A stretch of 7,438 nucleotides of DNA from Gemmatimonadota bacterium (GTDB taxonomy: Bacteria > Gemmatimonadota > Gemmatimonadetes > Longimicrobiales > RSA9), in NCBI GenBank assembly GCA_019689775.1, contig JADGGV010000196.1, positions 1-7,438 on the forward strand, in the 5' to 3' direction. Of this stretch, positions 1 through 5,679 are shown piece by piece. The notes beneath the pieces are model-generated. The model searched no databases. It saw nothing but the letters and a program-made list of their open reading frames with translations, and was not told the DNA's origin. Numbering within the stretch: position 1 is the stretch's first letter; the number at the start of each line of letters is the position of its first letter. Both the position numbers and the translations under genes were made by a program.

Positions 1-7
1 TGGGCGG

Positions 8-862
8 GTGTTGGGCGGAGCCGCCGGACCGGAGCGGCTGTTCCGGGGCGGGGGTGGCTTCTTCCTGATCGCCGGTCCGTGCGTCCTGGAGGACGACGCG
101 CTGAACCTGCGGGTGGCGGAGGAGCTGGCGCGCGTCGCGGAGGAGCTGCGCCTCCCCGTCGTCTTCAAGGCGTCCTTCGACAAGGCGAATCGGAGCAAGG
201 CGGGCGCCGCGCGCGGCCCCGGGCTCGAGCGCGGGCTGGTGCAGCTCGAGCGGGTGCGGCGGGAGAGCGGCTTGCCGGTGCTGACGGACGTGCACGAGCC
301 GGCGCAGGCGGCCGCCGCGGCCGCGGTGTGCGACGTGCTCCAGATCCCGGCGTTCCTCTGCCGGCAGACCGACCTGGTGGAGGCGGCGGCCCGGACCGGT
401 CGGCCGCTCAACATCAAGAAGGGGCAGTGGATGGCGCCGGAGGAGATGGCCGGCGCGGTGCGCAAGGCGCGCGGCGCCGGCGCCGAGGCCGTGGCCGTCA
501 CCGAGCGCGGCACCTTCTTCGGATACGGCGACCTCGTCGTGGACATGCGTAGCTTCGCGCGGATGGCGGAGGCGACGGGGGCGCCCGTGATCTTCGACGG
601 CACGCACTCGGTGCAACGCCCCGGCCGCGCGGACGGCGCGAGCGGCGGCGATCCGGCGTTCACGCCGGCGCTGGTGCGGGCGGCGGTCGCGGCCGGCGCG
701 GCCGCGCTCTTCCTCGAGGTGCATCCCGAGCCGGCGCGGGCGCCGTCGGACGGGGCGAACATGCTCCGCCTCGACCGACTTCGGCCGCTGCTGCGGGACG
801 TGCTCGCGATCCGCGAGGCGCTGGCCGCGGACGCGCGACCGCTCGAGCCCGCTCGTGCCTGA
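8..862 (+). CDS. kdsA: 3-deoxy-8-phosphooctulonate (Kdo-8-P) synthase, metal-dependent type
   Basis: Condenses phosphoenolpyruvate with arabinose-5-phosphate to give Kdo-8-phosphate, the first committed step toward Kdo in the cytoplasm. The 284-residue TIM-barrel protein carries the family motifs in order: IAGPC (21-25), FKASFDKANRSK (53-64), DVHEP (94-98), QIPAFLCRQTDL (112-123), NIKKGQ (135-140), TERGTFFGYG (165-174), FDGTHSVQ (196-203) and EVHPEP (237-242). Cys25, His200, Glu237 and Asp248 match the four metal ligands of the Aquifex-type enzyme; the metal-independent E. coli type has Asn instead of Cys. The start is uncertain: GTG at 8 is used here, but the frame is open to the window edge, no ribosome binding site is visible, and a start upstream of the window is possible. 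The stop overlaps the kdsC start by 8 bases. Identity is very secure; only the N-terminus is open. Confidence 0.95.
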   Translation: MLGGAAGPERLFRGGGGFFLIAGPCVLEDDALNLRVAEELARVAEELRLPVVFKASFDKANRSKAGAARGPGLERGLVQLERVRRESGLPVLTDVHEPAQAAAAAAVCDVLQIPAFLCRQTDLVEAAARTGRPLNIKKGQWMAPEEMAGAVRKARGAGAEAVAVTERGTFFGYGDLVVDMRSFARMAEATGAPVIFDGTHSVQRPGRADGASGGDPAFTPALVRAAVAAGAAALFLEVHPEPARAPSDGANMLRLDRLRPLLRDVLAIREALAADARPLEPARA

Positions 863-1433
863 CCGCCGCATCGCGCCGGAGACGGCGCGCCGGATCCGGC
901 TCGTCCTCCTCGACGTCGATGGCGTCCTGACCGACGGCGGCATCTACGTGGGCGAGACGGCGGAAGGGCACGCGGTCGAGATGAAGCGGTTCGAGATCAC
1001 CGATCAGCTCGGCGTGAAGATGCTCCAGTGGGCCGGCTTGACGGTGACGATCCTGAGCGGCCGCGTCTCGCCCGCGACCCGGCTTCGCGCCGCGGAGCTG
1101 GAGGTGGAGTGCGAGCAGCATCCGGGCGGCTACAAGCTCGCGGCGGCGCGAGCCGTGCTCGAGCGCGTGGGCTGCACCTGGGACGAGACGGCCATGGTCG
1201 GCGATGACTTGCCGGACATCGCGGTGATGCGGCGGGTGGGCTTGCCGGTGGCCGTGGCGAACGCGGTGCCGGAGGTCCGTGCGCTCGCGCGCTGGCGCTG
1301 CCGGCGGCCGGGCGGGCACGGGGCGGTGCGGGAGTTCGCCGAGGCGCTGCTGCGCGCCCGGGGCGAGTGGCAGCGGCTGGTGGACGAGTACCTGTCGGCG
1401 CGCGACGCGGAGCACGTCCCCCATGGCGGCTGA
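855..1433 (+). CDS. kdsC: Kdo-8-phosphate phosphatase (HAD superfamily)
   Basis: Hydrolyses Kdo-8-phosphate to free Kdo and phosphate, directly after KdsA in the pathway. The 192-residue protein is a cap-less HAD phosphatase of normal KdsC length (E. coli about 188). Motif I is DVDGVLTDG (20-28), with nucleophile Asp20 and acid/base Asp22. Motif II is SGR (68-70), motif III is Lys94, and motif IV is GDDLPD (116-121). The C-terminal PGGHGAVRE (152-160) matches the GGxGAVRE tail that in KdsC reaches into a neighbouring subunit's active site. Start GTG at 855 overlaps the kdsA stop by 8 bases and has no clear Shine-Dalgarno, so translation is probably coupled to kdsA. A related HAD such as a nucleotidyl-sugar phosphatase is the only alternative, and position between kdsA and kdsD argues against it. 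Confidence 0.94.
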   Translation: MPDRRIAPETARRIRLVLLDVDGVLTDGGIYVGETAEGHAVEMKRFEITDQLGVKMLQWAGLTVTILSGRVSPATRLRAAELEVECEQHPGGYKLAAARAVLERVGCTWDETAMVGDDLPDIAVMRRVGLPVAVANAVPEVRALARWRCRRPGGHGAVREFAEALLRARGEWQRLVDEYLSARDAEHVPHGG

Positions 1434-2427
1434 GGCGCTCACCGCGGCGGCGACGACGCGGCTCGACGACCGGGAGCTGCTGGCCCGGGCCCGCGCGGTC
1501 GTGCGGGCCGAGGCGGAGGGGCTGCTCGCGCTGGCGGACCGGTTGGGCGACGGCTTCCTCGAGGCCGTCCGGCTGATCGGGGATGCCCGCGGCCGCGTCG
1601 TGGTGAGCGGCGTCGGCAAGAGCGGCATCATCGGCCGGAAGATCGCGGCGACGCTGACGTCGACCGGCACTCCGGCGACGTTCCTCCACCCGGTGGAAGG
1701 GCTGCACGGGGATCTCGGGATCGTGAGCGGCGACGACGTCGCGATCCTGATCTCGAAGAGCGGCGAATCGGAGGAGCTCGGCGCGCTGCTCGGGTACCTG
1801 GCGCGGCTCGGCGTGCCGGTCGTGGCGATGACGGGCCGCCCCGGCTCGAGCCTGGCGCGCGCCGCGCGGGTCGTGCTCGACTGCGCGGTCGCGCAGGAGG
1901 CCTGTCCCTTCGATCTCGCCCCGACCACCTCGACGACGGTGACCGCGGCGCTGGGGGATGCGCTGGCCGTCGCGCTGCTGCTGCGTAAGGGCTTCACGCG
2001 CGAGGACTTCGCGCGGCTGCACCCGGGCGGCGCGCTCGGCCGGAAGCTGACGCTGCGCGTCGCCGACCTGATGCTCACGGACGACATCCCCTGGCTCGGC
2101 GTCGGCGCCACCATGCGGGAGTGCGTCGTGCTCCTCGCGAAAAAGCGCGGCACCGTTCCGATACTGGATGAGGAGCGTCGCGTCGTCGGCGTCGTCACCG
2201 CGGGGGATCTCACCCGGCTCATGGAGCGGGAGGCGGACTTCATGGCGGTGCCGGTCGAGGCGGTCATGAACCGCTCCCCGAAGCTGTGCGAGGCGACGCT
2301 GCTGGCCGCGGCGGCCGTCCACCAGATGGAGACGTTCGGGATCATGGCGCTGCCGGTGGTCGACGCGGACCGCCGATTGATCGGCATCGTCCACCTGCAC
2401 GACCTTTTGCGCGCCGGCGCGGTATGA
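1423..2427 (+). CDS. kdsD: Arabinose-5-phosphate isomerase (SIS + two CBS domains)
   Basis: Converts ribulose-5-phosphate to arabinose-5-phosphate, the substrate of KdsA. The 334-residue protein (E. coli KdsD is about 328) has an N-terminal SIS sugar-isomerase domain (about 40-175). It shows SGVGKSG (62-68, Lys66), SKSGESEEL (111-119), EACPFDLAPTTSTT (159-172, Glu159) and LHPGGALGRKL (199-209, His200), which line up with the catalytic Lys, Glu and His residues known for the family. Two CBS domains follow (about 215-272 and 279-334), ending in GIVHLHDLLRAG. An upstream in-frame ATG at 1279 would lie inside kdsC. ATG 1423 is preferred because GGAG at 1409-1412 lies about 10 bases upstream and the product then begins as known homologues do. 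It overlaps kdsC by 11 bases and lptC by 4. Confidence 0.95.
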   Translation: MAAEALTAAATTRLDDRELLARARAVVRAEAEGLLALADRLGDGFLEAVRLIGDARGRVVVSGVGKSGIIGRKIAATLTSTGTPATFLHPVEGLHGDLGIVSGDDVAILISKSGESEELGALLGYLARLGVPVVAMTGRPGSSLARAARVVLDCAVAQEACPFDLAPTTSTTVTAALGDALAVALLLRKGFTREDFARLHPGGALGRKLTLRVADLMLTDDIPWLGVGATMRECVVLLAKKRGTVPILDEERRVVGVVTAGDLTRLMEREADFMAVPVEAVMNRSPKLCEATLLAAAAVHQMETFGIMALPVVDADRRLIGIVHLHDLLRAGAV

Positions 2428-2978
2428 TGTGGATGATGAGAGAGCGGCTGCTGGCGGTTGTGGCGATCGTGGCGCTCGTCGCCTGCGACCGGGGGAGCAC
2501 GGCCCCGGTCGGCAACGGCCGGTTCCAGGACCTGCCGGCCGACCACGTCATGCTCGACGTGCGCCAGTACCTCACCGACGACGGCATCCGCCGGGGCGTG
2601 CTGAACGCGGACACGGCGTACGTGTTCGTCGATTCGGGGAAGGTGAAGCTGCGGAAGGTGACCCTCCAGATCTTCGGCACGACGGGCATGGAGGTCGCGA
2701 ACCTGGTGTCGCGCACCGGCGAGCTGAACCAGCGCAACAATGTCATGGTGGCGCGCGGGAACGTCGTGCTGGTGACCCGGGAGGGGGGGCGGCGGATCGA
2801 GACGGAGGAGCTCCACTACGATCCGAACCAGCACCGGATCTGGAGCACGGTCGCGACGACGATGCAGGAGAACGGCTCGCGGATCACCGGGGATGGCTTC
2901 ACGGCGGACGACCAGATGCAGAACATCCAGGTGACGCGGCCGCGCGGAACGGTCTCCGGCATGAAGGTGAAGTTCTGA
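2424..2978 (+). CDS. lptC: LPS export periplasmic protein LptC, probable lipoprotein
   Basis: Inner-membrane-anchored periplasmic component of the Lpt machine that receives LPS from LptB2FG and passes it to LptA. The 184-residue product has a short charged start, a hydrophobic stretch (9-20) and a lipobox-like LVAC (18-21) followed by Asp22, so Cys21 is probably lipidated. The E. coli protein instead keeps an uncleaved transmembrane helix. The rest fits the LptC beta-jellyroll: DGIRRGVLNADTAYVF (53-68), a TEELHYDPNQHRIW block (127-140) and ITGDGFTADDQMQNIQV (154-170). ATG 2424 forms an ATGA overlap with the kdsD stop; in-frame ATGs at 2427, 2433 and 2436 are alternatives that all keep the signal sequence. 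There is no Shine-Dalgarno, so coupling to kdsD is likely. Sequence and position before lptA make the call firm. Confidence 0.9.
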   Translation: MMWMMRERLLAVVAIVALVACDRGSTAPVGNGRFQDLPADHVMLDVRQYLTDDGIRRGVLNADTAYVFVDSGKVKLRKVTLQIFGTTGMEVANLVSRTGELNQRNNVMVARGNVVLVTREGGRRIETEELHYDPNQHRIWSTVATTMQENGSRITGDGFTADDQMQNIQVTRPRGTVSGMKVKF

Positions 2979-4453
2979 TGCGGGCGCGCACGGTGGCCGC
3001 GGCGGCGCTGCTGCTCGCCGCGCTCCCCGCGGCCGTGGCCGCGCAGAACTGCGACCTCTCGTCCGGTCAGCTCAACCGGGTGGCGAGCGGTACGCCCCAG
3101 GAGATGACGTTCATCGGCGGCGGTGTGACCTTCACCTGCCCGGACGGGAAGGTGATCCGCGCGGACAGCGCCGTGCTGGTGGCGGCGACGGAGCAGCGCT
3201 TCCTGATCGGGCACGCGTACTACGCGGACGCGGAGAAGGCGCTGTCGGCGGACCGGATCAACTACTTCGCGCGGGAGAAGCACCTGAACGCGCAGCTCCA
3301 CGTCGTGCTGAACGACCGGGTGAACGGTGCGACGATCCAGGGGGACTACCTGGATTACTACCTGGCGAACGGTCCGCAGACGCCGTCGCGGACCTACGTC
3401 TACGGGGGGCGCCCGCACGCGGTATGGCGGGCGAAGCCGGGGGCCGACGGCGCGCCGCGCGCGGACACGACCTCGACCGTGGTGGACGCGGACCGGATGG
3501 AGATCCAGGGCCAGGACAACTTCCACGCGATGGGGAACGTGGTCCTGACGCGGGGGCCGATGAAGGGCACGGCGTCCGAGGTCGAGTATGCGCCGGCAGA
3601 CAACCATGTCCGGCTCATCGGGAACGCCCGGATCGAGGGCGAGCGGTTCGCGCTGACGGGCGGCACGCTCGACGGCACGCTGGTCGGCAACACGTTCAAG
3701 GACGTGACCGCGACGTTCCAGGCGCAGCTCCAGTCGGAGGACCTGACGGTGAAGGGCTCGTCGGTGGCGATCGCGTTCACGGATGGGCAGGTCGAGCGGC
3801 TCGTCGCGCTCAGCCCGGAGCGGACGAAGCGGACCGCCACGGACGGCTCCGGGCTGGCCGAGGCGACGTCGCGGGAGTTCAAGCTGGTCGCCGACTCGAT
3901 CGATGCGCTCGCGCCCGGCGAGAAGCTGGAGAAGGTCGTGGCGGTGGGGCGGGCCTACGGCGAGCGGCAGAACGATTCCATCGCGACGAAGCTCCCCGAC
4001 ATCGTCTCGAAGGACTGGTTACGCGGGGATACGATCGTGGCGACGTTCGTGGCGGCCGCGCCGAGCGCCGCGAAGGCGGGCGGCAAGGTCGCCGGGAAGC
4101 CGAACGCGGCGGTCCGGGCCGCCCCACCCCGCGCGCCGGCGGACACCGCGCAGCGCGTGCTCGAGCGCATCGTCGCCAGCGGCGGCACGACGCCGGCGAG
4201 CTCGGCCTACCGGATCGTCGACGAGAAGCAGCCGAAGGGGATGCCGGCCGTCAACTATCTGCTGGCCCAGCGGATCGCCGTGGCGTTCCGGGACGGGGAG
4301 GTGCACGAGGTGCACGCCGAGGGGCAGATCCGCGGGCTCCACCTCGAGCCGACCCCGCCGGCGCCGGCGAAGAAGCCGGACGAGCGGTCCAAGCCGACGA
4401 CGAACTCGGTGGCGCGCTCGCCGGCCGGCTCGACGGGGAGCGGCAAGCCATGA
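2978..4453 (+). CDS. lptA: Long LptA/OstA-like periplasmic LPS transport protein
   Basis: Likely forms the periplasmic bridge carrying LPS from LptC to the outer-membrane LptD. The 491-residue product begins with a Sec signal peptide: Arg-rich start, hydrophobic 6-20, probable cleavage after Ala21 or Ala22. At least two OstA/LptA-type beta-jellyroll segments follow, about 42-145 and about 168-280. The second has ADRMEIQGQDNFHAMGNVVL (171-190) and the strand-turn pattern of the family. A more diverged beta-rich part (about 300-360 and 423-456) is split by an Ala/Pro/Lys-rich linker (360-390). The tail (457-491) is Pro/Lys/Ser-rich and probably disordered. It is about 2.5 times the length of E. 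coli LptA (185 residues), so it resembles the 'OstA-like' proteins of other phyla. ATG 2978 shares one base with the lptC stop (TGATG), with AAGGTG 8-9 bases upstream. OstA domain identity is strong; orthology to LptA rather than a paralogue is inferred from position. Confidence 0.83.
   Translation: MRARTVAAAALLLAALPAAVAAQNCDLSSGQLNRVASGTPQEMTFIGGGVTFTCPDGKVIRADSAVLVAATEQRFLIGHAYYADAEKALSADRINYFAREKHLNAQLHVVLNDRVNGATIQGDYLDYYLANGPQTPSRTYVYGGRPHAVWRAKPGADGAPRADTTSTVVDADRMEIQGQDNFHAMGNVVLTRGPMKGTASEVEYAPADNHVRLIGNARIEGERFALTGGTLDGTLVGNTFKDVTATFQAQLQSEDLTVKGSSVAIAFTDGQVERLVALSPERTKRTATDGSGLAEATSREFKLVADSIDALAPGEKLEKVVAVGRAYGERQNDSIATKLPDIVSKDWLRGDTIVATFVAAAPSAAKAGGKVAGKPNAAVRAAPPRAPADTAQRVLERIVASGGTTPASSAYRIVDEKQPKGMPAVNYLLAQRIAVAFRDGEVHEVHAEGQIRGLHLEPTPPAPAKKPDERSKPTTNSVARSPAGSTGSGKP
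4435..4440 (+). promoter_or_regulatory. Ribosome binding site for the long lptB frame
   Basis: GGGGAG ends 9 bases before ATG 4450, one of the best Shine-Dalgarno matches in the window. Together with the ATGA overlap with the lptA stop, it supports real initiation at 4450 and so translation of the N-terminal extension of LptB. Confidence 0.6.
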
Positions 4454-5679
4454 AGACGGTGCCGGTTCTCGAGTTCGCGCGCGGGCTGCGCCCCCACGAG
4501 GCGTCCACCGCGCTCGCCCTCCTGGAACTGGTCCGCCGTGCGGACGCGGCGGGTGCCGTCGACCGCGACGAGTGGCTGGCCGCCGTGCGCAACGCGCGCG
4601 CCGCGACGCTGCCCGGGGGGGCGGATCGCGGCGTCCGCGGCGCCGCGGCCGGGGACCTCGGCTCGGTGGAGACGCTCGCGCGCTACCTGGAGGAGCACGT
4701 GCTCGCGCGCCTCGAGTCGCTCGGGATCGCCGGGCGCGAGCCGGCCGGTGATGCCTGGGAGCGGGTGCGCTTCGCACCGGATGTGTGGCACGAGCTTTCG
4801 GCGCAGCGCAACGACGTTATTGCGGATTTGGACGTCGCGGTAAGGAATTTGCTTGACGAGGGGGAGCGCCGGGCCACATCGCCGCTCAGCTCCGCCCGTG
4901 GCGCCGTGGAGCCCGGCGGGAGCACGCTCGTGGCGGCGGGCCTGGTGAAGGTGTTCCGCAAGCGCCGGGTGGTCAACCAGGTCGACGTCCGCGTCACGCA
5001 GGGGGAGATCGTCGGACTGCTCGGCCCGAACGGGGCGGGGAAGACGACGACGTTCTACATGATGGTGGGCCTCATCCGGCCGGACGGCGGGCGGGTCTTC
5101 CTCGATGACGCCGAGCTGACGGATACGCCGATGTTCAAGCGAGCACGGAAGGGGATCGGCTACCTGGCGCAGGAGCCGTCGATCTTCCGCCGCCTCACGG
5201 TGGAGCAGAACATCATGGCGATCCTCGAGACGCTGCACCTCTCGCGGGCGGAGCGGAAGCGCCGGCTCGAGGCGCTGCTCGACGAGCTTGGCCTGAAGCA
5301 TCTGCGGAACGCGAAGGCGTACTCGCTGTCCGGCGGCGAGCGGCGCCGACTGGAGATCACGCGGGCGCTGGTGAGCGAGCCGAAGTTCATGTTGCTGGAC
5401 GAGCCGTTCGCGGGCGTGGACCCGATCGCGGTCCACGACATCCAGCAGATCGTGGCGGGGCTCCGCCATCGTGGGATCGGCGTCATCATCACGGACCACA
5501 ACGTCGAGCAGACGCTCGATATCGTGGACCGCGCCTACATTATGTACGACGGGCGCGTGCGGGTCTCGGGTACGGTCGCGGAACTCGTTTGGAACGACGA
5601 GGTCGCGGAGATCTACTTCGGACCGACACTGACCGCCCGCATGCGCGACCGCTACCGTCGACCTGAACTGGTAGTCTGA
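4450..5679 (+). CDS. lptB: LPS export ATPase LptB with a ~155-residue N-terminal extension of unknown function
   Basis: Cytoplasmic ATPase that drives LPS extraction through LptFG. Residues about 157-400 are a complete LptB: Walker A GPNGAGKTT (192-200), Q-loop Gln241, SIFRRL (244-249; in E. coli the Phe/Arg here contact the permease), signature LSGGE (293-297), Walker B FMLLDEP (313-319) with catalytic Glu318, D-loop GVDP (322-325) and switch His350. The frame starts at ATG 4450 with a strong ribosome binding site and gives 409 residues against about 241 in E. coli. Residues 1-155 have no membrane segment, look helical (about 15-32, 38-52, 71-92, 112-141), show strong GC3 bias, and match nothing I recognise. 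They may be a fused regulatory or docking domain. Internal GTG starts at 4906 or 4930 could also make a normal-sized LptB. The stop overlaps rpoN (TGATG). LptB identity is certain; the exact N-terminus is not. Confidence 0.88.
   Translation: MKTVPVLEFARGLRPHEASTALALLELVRRADAAGAVDRDEWLAAVRNARAATLPGGADRGVRGAAAGDLGSVETLARYLEEHVLARLESLGIAGREPAGDAWERVRFAPDVWHELSAQRNDVIADLDVAVRNLLDEGERRATSPLSSARGAVEPGGSTLVAAGLVKVFRKRRVVNQVDVRVTQGEIVGLLGPNGAGKTTTFYMMVGLIRPDGGRVFLDDAELTDTPMFKRARKGIGYLAQEPSIFRRLTVEQNIMAILETLHLSRAERKRRLEALLDELGLKHLRNAKAYSLSGGERRRLEITRALVSEPKFMLLDEPFAGVDPIAVHDIQQIVAGLRHRGIGVIITDHNVEQTLDIVDRAYIMYDGRVRVSGTVAELVWNDEVAEIYFGPTLTARMRDRYRRPELVV
4838..4853 (+). promoter_or_regulatory. Candidate sigma-54-like -24/-12 element inside lptB
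   Basis: The bases CGGTAA-N5-TTGCT place GG (4839-4840) exactly 10 bases before GC (4851-4852), the invariant spacing of sigma-54 promoters (TGGCAC-N5-TTGCA/T). The -12 half is perfect; the -24 half matches only 3 of 6. It lies in an AT-rich island (4816-4854) of codons otherwise avoided here, which suggests nucleotide-level constraint. Predicted transcript start is near 4864, ahead of the internal lptB GTGs and of rpoN. No activator site was identified, and a chance match is quite possible. Confidence 0.25.
4918..4922 (+). promoter_or_regulatory. Possible internal ribosome binding site before GTG 4930
   Basis: GGGAG lies 7 bases before an in-frame GTG at 4930 (codon 161 of the long frame). 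Initiation there would give a 249-residue LptB beginning at its first beta strand, close to the family's usual length. It is an alternative or additional start to ATG 4450. GGGAG is common in sequence this GC-rich, so support is limited. Confidence 0.3.

Noticed and set aside
1279..1422. N-terminal extension of kdsD from ATG 1279
   Set aside because: Overlaps the well-conserved end of kdsC in another frame and gives Arg/Gly-rich sequence; ATG 1423 with a ribosome binding site fits the family start.
660..2834. 724-codon open frame on the - strand
   Set aside because: Lies opposite kdsA, kdsC, kdsD and lptC, all firmly identified. Its translation is Arg/Pro/Ser/His-rich low-complexity sequence typical of the antisense of GC-rich genes.
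2429..2977. N-terminal extension of the lptA frame to 2429
   Set aside because: Overlaps all of lptC and reads as Arg/Gly/Pro-rich noise; the signal peptide begins exactly at ATG 2978.
3424..4449. Extension of the lptB frame upstream of 4450
   Set aside because: Overlaps the OstA coding region and is Arg/Gly/Ala-rich shadow sequence, unlike residues 1-155 after ATG 4450, which have mixed, protein-like composition.
4853..4881. sigma-70 style promoter starting with TTGACG (4853-4858)
   Set aside because: The -35-like box is good, but no sequence resembling a -10 box lies 16-18 bases downstream.
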